NCBI GenBank assembly: GCA_024235015.1
Contig: JACKNG010000002.1
Location: forward strand, 1-64,000
Source of the DNA: Gammaproteobacteria bacterium
GTDB taxonomy: Bacteria > Pseudomonadota > Gammaproteobacteria > Ga0077536
Direction: 5' to 3'
Length of the DNA stretch: 64,000 nt
Shown here: piece after piece, positions 25,525 to 33,899 of the stretch
Layout of the letters: every line of letters begins with the position of its first letter
How positions within the stretch are numbered: the first letter of the stretch is position 1
Translations under genes and position numbers: made by a program
The notes under the pieces: generated by a model
Seen by the model: the letters and a program-made list of their open reading frames with translations, nothing else
What the model was told of the DNA's origin: nothing
Databases searched by the model: none

Positions 25525-27057
25525 TCAGTGCGCGACGGCCGGCTCCGGGCGCGCCCACCAGATGACCAGGGCGAGTAGCACGAAGAGCACGGCGCTGGCG
25601 GTGAAGACGTCGTTGGCGGCGAGCATGAAGGCTTCGCGATCGATCACGCGGTTGACGGCGAGCAGGATCTCGGGCTGCGTCCAGGCCTGGGCATCGAGCG
25701 TCTGGCCGGTGGCGAGCAAGGCCCCGTTGGTGACGTCGATGTGCTCGACCAGCTGGGCGTGGTGCAGGGCCGCGCGATCCTCCCAGGCGGTCGTCACCAC
25801 CGAGGCGCCGAAGGCGCCGGCGGTGATGCGCAGGAAGTTCATCAGCCCGGTGGCCGAGGCGGTCTTCTCGACCGGCACCCCGGACAGGGCGAGGTTGAAC
25901 AGCGGGATGAAGAAGAACGCGATGGCGCCGCCCTGCAGCAGGGTCGGCCACAGGATGGTGAGGAAATCGGCCTGGGTGTTGAACTGCGCACGCATCCACA
26001 AGACCAGCGCGAACAGGAGGAAGCCGGTGGTGGCGAAGATGCGCGCGTCGACCCGCGCGACGTTCTTACCGACGATGGGCGAGAGCACGATCGCGAGCAG
26101 GCCGACCGGCGCCATCGCCAGCCCGGCCAGGGTCGGCGTGTAGCCCATGTGCTGCTGCAGCCACAGCGGCAGCAGCACGACGTTGCCGAAGAAGGCGCTG
26201 TAGCCGAGCGCGATGGTCAGGGTACCGGTCCAGAAATTGCGCAGGCGGAACAACGACAGGTCGACCACCGGGTGCTCTTCGGTCAGCTCCCACACCAGGA
26301 AGACGACGAAACCGACCGCGGCGACGATGGCCAGGGTCACGATCTCGCCCGACTCGAACCAGTCCAGCTCCTTGCCCTTGTCGAGCATGATCTGGAAGGC
26401 GCCGATCCAGGTCACCAGCAAGGCGAGGCCGACGGCATCGACGGGTAACTTGCGCGTCGGCGCCTCGCGCTCGCGGTAGATGCCCCAGGTCACCGTGGCG
26501 GCGAGCAGGCCGACCGGCACGTTGATGTAGAAGATCCATTCCCAGTTGATGTTGTCGGTGATCCAGCCGCCCATCACCGGCCCGACCACCGGCGCGACCA
26601 GCGAGGTGATCGACCAGATCGCGAGCGCGGTGCCCGAGTGCTGCTTCTCGAAACTGCCCAGCAGCAACGACTGCGACAACGGGATCATGGGCCCGGCCAC
26701 GGCGCCCTGCAGCACGCGTAGCGCGATCAACTGCTGGATGCTGCCGGCCAGGCCGCACAGCCAGGAGGCGACCGTGAACAGCAGCACGCTGATGGTGAAC
26801 AGGCGCACCGGGCCGAAGCGCTGGGCCAGCCAGCCGGTCAGCGGCAGGGCGATGCCGTTGGCCACCGCGAACGAGGTGATGACCCAGGTACCCTGGTTGG
26901 GCGAGACGCCGAGGTCGCCGGCAATGGCCGGGATCGACACGTTCGCGATCGAGGTGTCGAGGACGTTCATGAACGTCGCCGTCGACAGCGCCACGCTGCC
27001 GAGCAGCAGGCGCAGGCCGTGCAGCGGCGGTGGCTGGGTCGGCACCGGCGTACTCAT
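25525..27057 (-). CDS. emrB: EmrB/QacA-type MFS multidrug efflux pump (DHA2, 14 TM)
   Basis: The 510-residue inner-membrane protein shows 14 hydrophobic segments. Signature sequences are FMNVLDTSIANVSIPAIAGDLG (motif D1 of the DHA2 family), the inter-helix WLAQRFGPVR (motif A) and GPVMGGWITD (motif C), typical of proton-driven drug antiporters. It should export hydrophobic compounds through the tripartite pump with EmrA and the outer-membrane factor encoded just upstream on the same strand. It is the last gene of the marR-OMF-emrA-emrB operon; the gap to emrA is 39 bases. Order OMF before emrA and emrB differs from E. coli, where tolC is unlinked. Confidence 0.93.
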   Translation of the reverse strand: MSTPVPTQPPPLHGLRLLLGSVALSTATFMNVLDTSIANVSIPAIAGDLGVSPNQGTWVITSFAVANGIALPLTGWLAQRFGPVRLFTISVLLFTVASWLCGLAGSIQQLIALRVLQGAVAGPMIPLSQSLLLGSFEKQHSGTALAIWSITSLVAPVVGPVMGGWITDNINWEWIFYINVPVGLLAATVTWGIYREREAPTRKLPVDAVGLALLVTWIGAFQIMLDKGKELDWFESGEIVTLAIVAAVGFVVFLVWELTEEHPVVDLSLFRLRNFWTGTLTIALGYSAFFGNVVLLPLWLQQHMGYTPTLAGLAMAPVGLLAIVLSPIVGKNVARVDARIFATTGFLLFALVLWMRAQFNTQADFLTILWPTLLQGGAIAFFFIPLFNLALSGVPVEKTASATGLMNFLRITAGAFGASVVTTAWEDRAALHHAQLVEHIDVTNGALLATGQTLDAQAWTQPEILLAVNRVIDREAFMLAANDVFTASAVLFVLLALVIWWARPEPAVAH

Positions 27058-27096
27058 GCTCGCCCCCCGCGGCGCGCGTGCGTTGCCACGCCCGGC

Positions 27097-28329
27097 TCAG
27101 CGCGCCGCGGCGACACCATCACCGGCGGCGCCGAGGTTGGCGGCGATGATCTCGTCGATGCGCAGGTCGGCGGCGCGCGCGAGGTCGTCGAAGACGTCGG
27201 TGCGCTGGGTCTCGTTGCTGCGCGGCGCGGCCTCGAGGCCGGCACCCGAGGTGTCGTGGACGTCGACCTCGACCTGCATCGAGAGGCCGACGCGCAGGGG
27301 ATGGGCGGCGAGTTCGGCGGCGTCGAGCTCGATGCGCACGGGTACCCGCTGGACGATCTTGATCCAGTTGCCGCTGGCGTTCTGCGCCGGCAGCAGGGCG
27401 AAGGCGGCGCCGGTCCCGGCGCCGAAGCCGACCACCTTGCCGTGGTAGAGGACGTCGTCGCCGTAGAGGTCGGCGGTGAGTTCGACCGGCTGGCCGACGC
27501 GCATGTCGGCGAGCTGCACCTCCTTGAAATTGGCATCGACCCAGACCCGGTCCAGCGGCACCACCGAGAGCAGGTTGCTGCCCGGGCGCACGCGCTGGCC
27601 GAGCTGCACGGCGCGCTTGGCGACATCGCCGTCGACCGGGGCGAGGATGCGCGTGCGCGACCACGCCAGGTAGGCCTCGCGCACCGCGGCCGCGGCGCGC
27701 AGCACGTCCGGGTGGTGGGCGATGTCGATGCCGTCGGTCAGCGCGCGGTTGGCGGCGAGGCGTTCCTCGGCTGCGGCGATGGCGGCGGTGGCGGTGGTCA
27801 GGGCAGCGCGCGCGGCGGCCAGCGCCGATTCGGCATGCTTGAGCTCCTCCTTGCCGACCGCGCCGCTGCCGACCAGGGCCGCGCGCGTGGCGAGGTCGTC
27901 CTCGGCCTTGTCGACCTCGGTCACCGCGCGCTGGTACTCGGCGCGGCGCACCGTGACCTCGGCGGCGAGGGTGTCGTTGGCGGCGTACACCGTGCGCACC
28001 TGGCGCAGGGCCTGGGCCAACCCGGCCTCGGCGCGGTCGAGGGCGACGCGGGTGTCGGCCGCGTCGAGCTCGACCAGCAGGTCGCCCTGACTGACGCGGT
28101 CGGTGTCGCGCACGTTGACCGCGACCACCGTGCCGCCGACCTGCGGGGTCACGGCGACGACGTGGGCGGCGACGTAGGCGTCGTCGGTGAACTCGTAGAA
28201 GCGCCCGACCTGCCAGTACCACGTGCCGCCGGCGGCGGCGCCGCCGATCACGAGCAGGGCGATGAGCAGCAGGAGGGGACGGCGGCGGCGACGCGCGATC
28301 GGCGTGGCGGCGGTCTCGACGGTGGTCAT
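27097..28329 (-). CDS. emrA: EmrA-type periplasmic adaptor (HlyD family)
   Basis: The 410-residue protein has a short cytosolic N-terminus rich in Arg (IARRRRRP), one transmembrane helix at about residues 18-40 and a periplasmic part with biotinyl-lipoyl halves (VVAVTPQVGGTVVAVNVRDTDRVSQGDLL and the later ILAPVDGDVAKRAVQLGQRVRPGSNL) around a long alpha-helical hairpin. It links EmrB to the outer-membrane factor. The frame is open to 28398, but ATG 28329 starts a natural membrane-anchored N-terminus. Gap to the upstream OMF gene is 16 bases. Confidence 0.92.
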   Translation of the reverse strand: MTTVETAATPIARRRRRPLLLLIALLVIGGAAAGGTWYWQVGRFYEFTDDAYVAAHVVAVTPQVGGTVVAVNVRDTDRVSQGDLLVELDAADTRVALDRAEAGLAQALRQVRTVYAANDTLAAEVTVRRAEYQRAVTEVDKAEDDLATRAALVGSGAVGKEELKHAESALAAARAALTTATAAIAAAEERLAANRALTDGIDIAHHPDVLRAAAAVREAYLAWSRTRILAPVDGDVAKRAVQLGQRVRPGSNLLSVVPLDRVWVDANFKEVQLADMRVGQPVELTADLYGDDVLYHGKVVGFGAGTGAAFALLPAQNASGNWIKIVQRVPVRIELDAAELAAHPLRVGLSMQVEVDVHDTSGAGLEAAPRSNETQRTDVFDDLARAADLRIDEIIAANLGAAGDGVAAAR

Positions 28330-28345
28330 GGCAGGAATCCCGGGG

Positions 28346-29776
28346 TCAATGGGCGGCGAGGGTGAGGTCTTCGTCGGCGAAACCGCCGCCGAGGGCACGG
28401 CTGAGCGCGACGTCCAGCAGCAGCCCGCGCGCCCTGAGGGCGGCGCCGGCGCGCTTCTCGCTCAGCACCTCGCTCTCGGTCGCGAGCACGGTGAGATAGC
28501 CGGTGAGCCCGGCCTGGTAGCGTTCCAGCGCCAGTGCGTAGGCCTGTTCGGCAGCGGCCTGGGCGGCCGCCTGCGCCGCCTGGCGGCGTTCCAGCGCACG
28601 CAGCGAGGTCAGGGCGTGGACCACGTCCTGCAGCGCGCGCAACAGTTGCGCGTTGTAGTCGGCGACGGCGGCGTCGACCTCGGCGCTGGCGAAGCTGAGC
28701 TTCGCGCGCAGGCGGTCGCCGTCGAAGATCGGCAGGTGCAGGCGCGGGGCGAGGCCGTAGATGGCCGCGCCGGTCTCGAACAGCGACGACAGCCCGATCG
28801 AGCTCAGGCCGGCGAAGGCGGCGAGATCGACCGTGGGATAGAACTCGGCCTTGATCGACTCGGCGCCGGCCAGCGCGGCCTCGATGCGCCAGCGTGCCGC
28901 GGTGACGTCGGCGCGACGCGCGAGCAGGCCCGAGGGAATGCGCGTCGGCAGCGTGGGTGCCGGGCGGTCGTCGATGCGCGGGGTGAGCGTGGCGGTGCTC
29001 GCCGGGTCGACCACGGCGAGGCGCGCGAGCTGGCTGCGCAGCAGCGACATGTTCTCCTCGACCCGCTCGATCTCGCCCTGCAGGCGCGGGATCGCACCCT
29101 CGGCCTGGGCCAGCTCGACGTTCGAATCGAGGCCGAGCCGGACCCGCGCGCGGACCAGCTCGACGATCCGCTCGCGCTGCTCGCGGGTCGCCAGCAGCAC
29201 GTCGCGTTCGGCCACCAATCGTGCCAGTTCGAAGTAGAAGCGCGCCACTTCGGAGGCGATCGCGACACGCACTGCCTGCTCAGCGGCCGCCGCAGCGCGC
29301 GCCTGGGAGGTCGCCGCGGCCACCGCGGCACGGTTGCGGCCGAAGAAATCGAGCTGGTAGACGGCGTCCAGCGCGAAGCGCGAATCGATGTCGTGATGAC
29401 CGCCCAGGGCGGGCGGGTAGAGGCCGTTCTCGGTGTAGCGCTGGCCGGTGCTCTCGAGATCGAGGTCGAGCGCCGGCAGGAGATTGGCGTGGACGTAGTC
29501 GATGGCGGCCCGCGCCTCGACCAGGCGGGCCTGCGCCCGGGTCAGGTCGGGGTGTTGTGCGAGGGCGTGCTCGACGAGGTCGTTCAACGCCGGCTGGCCG
29601 AAGGCCTGCCACCAGCGATCTTCCGGCCAGGCGTCGAAGACGTCGTCGGTGGCGACGGTCGGCCGGGCATCGAGGCGCGTCGCGGTCGGCGCGATGCCGG
29701 CGCTGGAAATGCAGCCACCGAGAAGGCCGGCGAGGGTCACGCCGAGCAGGCACAGGGCCGAGCGGCGCGCGTTCAT
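28346..29776 (-). CDS. RND/Emr-type outer-membrane factor lipoprotein (NodT family)
   Basis: The 476-residue protein has a signal peptide ending in the lipobox LLGGC, so it should be lipidated and inserted in the outer membrane as a TolC-like trimeric channel. Repeated outer-membrane-efflux units are visible: QARLVEARAAIDYVHANLLPALDLDLES and IPSGLLARRADVTAARWRIEAALAGAESIKAEFYPTV, followed by GLSSIGLSSLF typical of NodT proteins. The frame extends upstream into the marR gene, but ATG 29776 overlaps the marR stop as ATGA, so translation is coupled. It should complete the EmrAB pump. Confidence 0.92.
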   Translation of the reverse strand: MNARRSALCLLGVTLAGLLGGCISSAGIAPTATRLDARPTVATDDVFDAWPEDRWWQAFGQPALNDLVEHALAQHPDLTRAQARLVEARAAIDYVHANLLPALDLDLESTGQRYTENGLYPPALGGHHDIDSRFALDAVYQLDFFGRNRAAVAAATSQARAAAAAEQAVRVAIASEVARFYFELARLVAERDVLLATREQRERIVELVRARVRLGLDSNVELAQAEGAIPRLQGEIERVEENMSLLRSQLARLAVVDPASTATLTPRIDDRPAPTLPTRIPSGLLARRADVTAARWRIEAALAGAESIKAEFYPTVDLAAFAGLSSIGLSSLFETGAAIYGLAPRLHLPIFDGDRLRAKLSFASAEVDAAVADYNAQLLRALQDVVHALTSLRALERRQAAQAAAQAAAEQAYALALERYQAGLTGYLTVLATESEVLSEKRAGAALRARGLLLDVALSRALGGGFADEDLTLAAH

Positions 29777-30267
29777 GCCGGCTCCTCGCGGGCGCCGTTG
29801 TCGAGCATGCGGTGCAGGTAGCCCATCAGGGTGCTCAGCTCGGCAGCCTCGAAGCCGGCCAGGTGCAGGTTGAGCACCTCGGCCAGGATGGCCGGCACGC
29901 GGGCGACGGCGGCCTCGCCCTCGCTGGTCAGGATGAGCCGCACCACGCGGCGATCGGCCGCGCAGCGTCGGCGCTCGAGCAGGCCCTTGCCCTCCAGGCG
30001 ATCGAGCATGCGGGTCATGGCGCCGGTGTCGATGTTCATCCAGCGCGCGAGTTCGGCGCCGGTATCGGCCTTGCCCTCGGCGAGCAGCAGCAGTGGCGCC
30101 CACTGCATGGCGGTGAGGTCCAGCGGCTGCATGCGCCGCTCGATGTGGCGTTGCAGCGAGGCGTGCAGCCGGCGCACGAGGTACCCGTAGGATTCATCGA
30201 TGACGTAATCGTCACCGGCGTAGAAGTCGGGCCCGTGGCGGGGCGCGGCGCGGGAGGGCGTGACCAT
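29773..30267 (-). CDS. MarR-family transcriptional regulator of the efflux operon
   Basis: The 164-residue protein is a winged-helix repressor of the MarR/EmrR/PecS type: LDLTAMQWAPLLLLAEGKADTGAELARWMNIDTGAMTRMLDRLEGKGLLERRRCAADRRVV covers the DNA-binding helix and wing with DRR, the usual signature. It is the first gene of the efflux operon and overlaps the OMF start by four bases. A perfect inverted repeat lies 11-30 bases upstream of its ATG, so autorepression relieved by a drug-like ligand is the likely mode. The -10 lies only eight bases before the ATG, so the message may be leaderless. Confidence 0.92.
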   Translation of the reverse strand: MVTPSRAAPRHGPDFYAGDDYVIDESYGYLVRRLHASLQRHIERRMQPLDLTAMQWAPLLLLAEGKADTGAELARWMNIDTGAMTRMLDRLEGKGLLERRRCAADRRVVRLILTSEGEAAVARVPAILAEVLNLHLAGFEAAELSTLMGYLHRMLDNGAREEPA

Positions 30268-30275
30268 GGGCGGGC

Positions 30276-30304
30276 ATATTACTGCCTAAGCAGTAATTGC
30301 CCAA
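30276..30304 (-). promoter_or_regulatory. marR operon promoter with embedded operator
   Basis: Read on the minus strand, -35 TTGGGC (30304-30299) and -10 TAATAT (30281-30276) are separated by 17 bases. The perfect inverted repeat ATTACTGC-N4-GCAGTAAT at 30278-30297 covers most of the spacer and the -10, so MarR binding would block RNA polymerase. A second, imperfect core GCCCAAGC (30299-30306) resembles the operator core GCCTAAGC and overlaps the -35. The -10 ends eight bases before the ATG, leaving little or no leader. Confidence 0.7.
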
Positions 30305-30344
30305 GCACTTATTTGTCCACGCCCCTGTCGCCGGGACCCCGCGC

Positions 30345-31424
30345 TCAGTACCGCGCGATGACGTGGGTGGCGAAATCGCGCAGCACGCGGCGCGCATGAT
30401 CCATCGGTGGCAGCAGGGTGACCTCGCGCAGGCCGGCGGCCTCGGCCGCGCGCAGCTTGGCGATGATCTCGTCGGGCTCGCCGACCAGGATCCAGGTCTC
30501 GATCGCCTCCGGGGTGACGAAGCGGCGCTCCTCGGGCACGAGGTAGGAGCAATGACCGTCGTGCACCTGCAGGTAGCGCTTGCCCTCCGGCGTCGCCATG
30601 CGCCCGACGTGATCGAGGTACTCGTCCCAGATGTTCCGCACCGCCGGCGGAATGAACGAATCGTCGCCGCTCATGCGCCAGTTCTCGTAGCAATAGTGCA
30701 GCGCGGCCGCCACCTGCGAGCCGCACTGGTCGATCACGCGCTCGCTGGTGAGCTTCTCGCCCGGCCCCAGCACCACCGCCGTGGTCAGCGCGGCGGTGTG
30801 GAAATCGGCCGGGAACTCGCGGCCGACCGCCGCCGCGCCCTCCGCCATCAGCGCGATGCTCTGGCGGGCGAGTTCGGGCGGCTCGTTCAGCGCCGAAATG
30901 CGGCCATCGCCGTAGGCGCCGGCGGCGCGCAGCGCGCCCGGGCCGTTGGCCGCGACCCAGATCGGGATCGGCTGGTCGAGGTCGATGAACTTGCGTTGCC
31001 GGTGCAGAAAGCGGATGTCGCGGGTTTCGCCGTCGAGGCTGTACTCGACCTCCTCCCCGGCCAGCAGGCCACGCACCACCCGCAGGTACTCGCGGAAGGC
31101 CTTGGGCTTCATCGGTTTCATGCCCATCACGCGCATCGCGGTGTGGCCGGTGCCCATGCCGAGGAACACCCGGCCCGGCGCCAGCGCGGCGATGGTGGCG
31201 ATGGAATGGGCGGTCACCGGCGCGATGCGGGTCGGCGCGATCGACACGCCGGTGCCGAGCTTGATGCGCGAGGTATTGGCCGCGGCCAGCGCCAGCACGG
31301 CGTAGCAATCCGACCAGATCATCTGTGAATCGGGCACCCAGCCGTGGTCGTAGCCGAGGTCCTCGGCCAGCTTGAGCAGCTGCCAGTCCCCGATGTGAGT
31401 CGCGATCATCGCGCCGAATTTCAT
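30345..31424 (-). CDS. LLM-class flavin-dependent oxidoreductase (F420/FMN luciferase-like)
   Basis: The 359-residue protein has the luciferase-like fold: it opens with a strand containing FGAMIATHIGDWQLLKLAEDLGYDHGWVPDSQ, then IKLGTGVSIAPTRIAPVTAHSIATIAALAPGRVFLGMGTGHTA and the KAFREYLRVVRGLLAGEEVEY helix. This family reduces or oxidises substrates with FMN or F420. The C-terminal TWILVGEPDEIIAKLRAAEAAGLREVTLLPP is typical of the same group. The frame is open to 31517, but GGGGAGG seven bases ahead of ATG 31424 fixes the start. The substrate is unknown; it stands apart from the marR operon, with divergent gene 31585 next to it. Confidence 0.85.
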   Translation of the reverse strand: MKFGAMIATHIGDWQLLKLAEDLGYDHGWVPDSQMIWSDCYAVLALAAANTSRIKLGTGVSIAPTRIAPVTAHSIATIAALAPGRVFLGMGTGHTAMRVMGMKPMKPKAFREYLRVVRGLLAGEEVEYSLDGETRDIRFLHRQRKFIDLDQPIPIWVAANGPGALRAAGAYGDGRISALNEPPELARQSIALMAEGAAAVGREFPADFHTAALTTAVVLGPGEKLTSERVIDQCGSQVAAALHYCYENWRMSGDDSFIPPAVRNIWDEYLDHVGRMATPEGKRYLQVHDGHCSYLVPEERRFVTPEAIETWILVGEPDEIIAKLRAAEAAGLREVTLLPPMDHARRVLRDFATHVIARY

Positions 31425-31584
31425 GGCGGCCTCCCCGTGACGAACCTGATGCAATGGGCCGGCATCGTGGATATTCGCCGGCCGCCGGTCAACCGCCAGC
31501 GCGGGCGTGGCGCGCATTGCGGCCCGGCCCCGCGCGCGTTACGTTGGCGCGCCCCCTACCGACCGAACCGGGAACTCACCGCCG

Positions 31585-32238
31585 ATGCCGCCCTCGATGC
31601 TGCCACAACGCCCCACCCACCGCGCGCGGGTGTGGTCGCGCTACCTCCTGCTGCTGTTCATTCCCCTGGCCATCGCGTTCAAGGCCTGGCTGGACCACCA
31701 GAACGCGCCGCGCGACGTCGCCGGTTTCAGCTTCCACCGCCCGGCGGACTGGTCCTATCTCACCGAGACCGGCATCAAGCCGGACGGCGACCACATCCGC
31801 TTCGCCCCCGCAGCCGTCATCGCTGCGCTCGATCACGGCCAGGGTGCGCCGCTGTTCGCGCTGACCAAGTACCCGCCGCCACATACCGGCATCAACCCCG
31901 TGATCGGGGTCAACGTGGCCTATGCCACCGACCCGGATCCCGATCCCGGGGTGGTACTCGAGCACAGCGTGGCCGAGGTCCAGGCGCGCTCGGGCGATGC
32001 CCTGGAAGTACTCGAGCCGATCAACGAAACCCTGGTCGCCGGCCTGCCCGCGGCGCGCACCGTGCTCGCCGCGCGCGAGCCGCAACCGGGCAAGGCGCGC
32101 GACCGCTTGACCGTGCTCGCCATCGCCACCGGCCACCTGAGCTTCCTCATCGCCGGCTCGGGCGCCTACGAGGGTGCCGATCGCATCGACGAACAACTGG
32201 CCGAATTCGCCGGTTCGCTCAGCCTCGATCGTTATTGA
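31585..32238 (+). CDS. Membrane-anchored protein of unknown function
   Basis: This 217-residue protein has one N-terminal hydrophobic segment (YLLLLFIPLAIAFKAWL, about residues 20-36) and then a globular part that would lie in the periplasm: FSFHRPADWSYLTETG, FALTKYPPPHTGINP and DRLTVLAIATGHLSFLIAGSGAYE. The strand pattern and the ALTKYP / LTVLA signatures resemble PsbP-like or outer-membrane-lipid-binding folds, but I do not recognise the family. The start at ATG 31585 (or ATG 31597) is ambiguous; both lie in a GC-rich leader with no strong ribosome site. It precedes the fnr gene, which has its own -10. Confidence 0.55.
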   Translation: MPPSMLPQRPTHRARVWSRYLLLLFIPLAIAFKAWLDHQNAPRDVAGFSFHRPADWSYLTETGIKPDGDHIRFAPAAVIAALDHGQGAPLFALTKYPPPHTGINPVIGVNVAYATDPDPDPGVVLEHSVAEVQARSGDALEVLEPINETLVAGLPAARTVLAAREPQPGKARDRLTVLAIATGHLSFLIAGSGAYEGADRIDEQLAEFAGSLSLDRY

Positions 32239-32270
32239 CGCCGATTGAATGACCGCAGCGACGGGGCCGC

Positions 32271-32276
32271 TATAAT
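32271..32276 (+). promoter_or_regulatory. Candidate -10 element of fnr
   Basis: A perfect TATAAT lies 39 bases before the fnr ATG. The expected -35 window holds no close TTGACA match (AATGAC with a 17-base spacer, or TTGAAT with a long 20-base spacer), so only the -10 is well supported. Confidence 0.45.
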
Positions 32277-32314
32277 AGTCGTTCAGCTGTCCCCGTAGGG
32301 TTCCAGAGACGCGC

Positions 32315-33064
32315 ATGACGAACCACCAGCACCTGCACGTGGTCAAGCACCACCCGGCCGCGTGCGACGAGTGCCGCCTGCGCTCGCACTGCATGCCCGA
32401 CCACCTCGAAGGCGAGCTCGCGGCGTATGTCATGGCCCGCCTGCGCCCGCTGCCGCCGGTGCCGCGCGGCACCTACCTGTTCCGCCAGGGCGCGCCGATG
32501 ACCTCCTACTACTTCGTGCGCTCGGGTTCGGCGAAATCGGTGGTCTTCGAGCACGGCGGGCGCGAATCGGTGATGAGTTTCCTGTTCCCGAGCGACCTGA
32601 TCGGCACCGCCTCGCTGCACCAGCCGACCTACCAGGACGCCGTCGTCACCCTCGAACGCAGCTCGTTCTGCGAGCTGAGGGCCAACGACCTGCACGCCCT
32701 GCTCAGCCGCGACACCCCGGCCCTCGAGCAGTTCCTCGACAAGATCGTCGGTCGCATCACCACCGAGCGCCACGCCCGCGTGCGCCTCGAGCATTCCAGC
32801 GCCGACGAACGCGTGGCCGACTTCCTGCTCGAATTGTCCGATCGCTTCGGCGCGCTCGGCCGCGATCCCCTTGCGCTCTACCTGACGATGTCGCGTTACG
32901 ACATCGCCAACTACGTCGGCCTGGCGCCGGAAACGGTCAGCCGGGTGCTGCGCCGCTTCAGCGACCGCGAACTGCTCACGGTGCGGCACAAGGAGCTCAC
33001 CCTGCGCGACCCCGCGCGCTTACGCATCATCAGCCTCGGCGAAGCCCAGCCCGAGAACCCCTGA
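32315..33064 (+). CDS. fnr: FNR-type oxygen-sensing transcriptional regulator
   Basis: The 249-residue Crp/Fnr protein keeps all four cysteines that bind the [4Fe-4S] cluster of FNR: Cys17, Cys20 and Cys26 (C-x2-C-x5-C) near the N-terminus and Cys119 in SSFCEL. The cyclic-nucleotide-binding-like domain follows (about 50-140), with a dimer helix near 135-160 and a C-terminal helix-turn-helix ETVSRVLRRF near residue 205, where the Glu, Ser and Arg match FNR residues that read TTGAT half-sites. It should switch genes between aerobic and anaerobic growth. The predicted -10 is at 32271. I saw no obvious FNR box in its own promoter. Confidence 0.9.
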   Translation: MTNHQHLHVVKHHPAACDECRLRSHCMPDHLEGELAAYVMARLRPLPPVPRGTYLFRQGAPMTSYYFVRSGSAKSVVFEHGGRESVMSFLFPSDLIGTASLHQPTYQDAVVTLERSSFCELRANDLHALLSRDTPALEQFLDKIVGRITTERHARVRLEHSSADERVADFLLELSDRFGALGRDPLALYLTMSRYDIANYVGLAPETVSRVLRRFSDRELLTVRHKELTLRDPARLRIISLGEAQPENP

Positions 33065-33095
33065 AGCGGGGAGAACGAGGCGCGTCCCCCGGGCC

Positions 33096-33899
33096 TCAGG
33101 GCAGGATCGCGTAGGCGCGCGCGGGAAAACCGAAACCGCCCTTGACCTTGGGCCAGGACACCGCGATCAGGCTGCCGCGCGGCGGCACCTGGTCGAGGTT
33201 GGTCATTACCTCGATCTGCCAGTGGCCGTTCTTCAACAGCCAGGTTTCGCCGGCGAAATCCTCCGTCGCATCGGTGTCGAGCGCTTCGTGACCGATGGCG
33301 GTGATGCCGCGCTGCTCGAACAGGAAGCGGATCGCGGCGAGTGACCAGCCCGGGAAGGGATAGCGCTTGAAGCGCTCCGGGTCCGTACTGAAATCCTTCG
33401 ACATGTCGGTGCGCAGGGCGGCGAAGGCACCTGCGGGCACGCGACCGTGGCGCGCTTCCCAGGCTTCGACGTCCGCCACGGTCAGGGCGTGGTCGGGATC
33501 GCTGGCGAGCAGCGGGGTGACGTCGAACACCACCAGCGGTAGCAGCATCTCTTCGAGGGGAATGGCGTCCATGGTGCGGCCCTCGGGATCGAAGTGCGCC
33601 GGCGGGTCGATGTGCGTGCCGTACTGGCCGACCAGGGTGTAGAGGGTGGTACGGAAGCCGTGCTGCTCGATGGTGTAGGGCTGGTGGGTCTCGGGATCGG
33701 CCGCCGCGCCCAGGGTCGCCGGGCCGAAGCCGCGCCACACCGGCGTCGCGGCGTCGAAGGCATGGGTCAGGTCGACGTGGCGACGGCTGGCCAGCACGGC
33801 CTGGATCTCGTCCAGGGTCGGCGCCGCGGCGGCCGGTACGGCCAGGGTCAGCAACAGGAACAGCAGGGGCAGGGGCAGGGGCAGGATCGGCCTGGTCAT
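33096..33899 (-). CDS. Cyclase-family metal-dependent hydrolase, secreted
   Basis: The 267-residue protein starts with a signal peptide (LPLPLLFLLLTLAVPAAAA), so it should be periplasmic. The core has the cyclase/KynB motif QYGTHIDPPAHFD at 93-104, where the two His and the Asp coordinate the metal, as in arylformamidase-like enzymes. Members hydrolyse N-formyl or lactam bonds, or act on other amides; the exact substrate is unknown. Its ATG at 33899 overlaps the stop of the acyl-CoA ligase gene by four bases, so the two are coupled. It is the last gene of this minus-strand run. Confidence 0.82.
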   Translation of the reverse strand: MTRPILPLPLPLLFLLLTLAVPAAAAPTLDEIQAVLASRRHVDLTHAFDAATPVWRGFGPATLGAAADPETHQPYTIEQHGFRTTLYTLVGQYGTHIDPPAHFDPEGRTMDAIPLEEMLLPLVVFDVTPLLASDPDHALTVADVEAWEARHGRVPAGAFAALRTDMSKDFSTDPERFKRYPFPGWSLAAIRFLFEQRGITAIGHEALDTDATEDFAGETWLLKNGHWQIEVMTNLDQVPPRGSLIAVSWPKVKGGFGFPARAYAILP

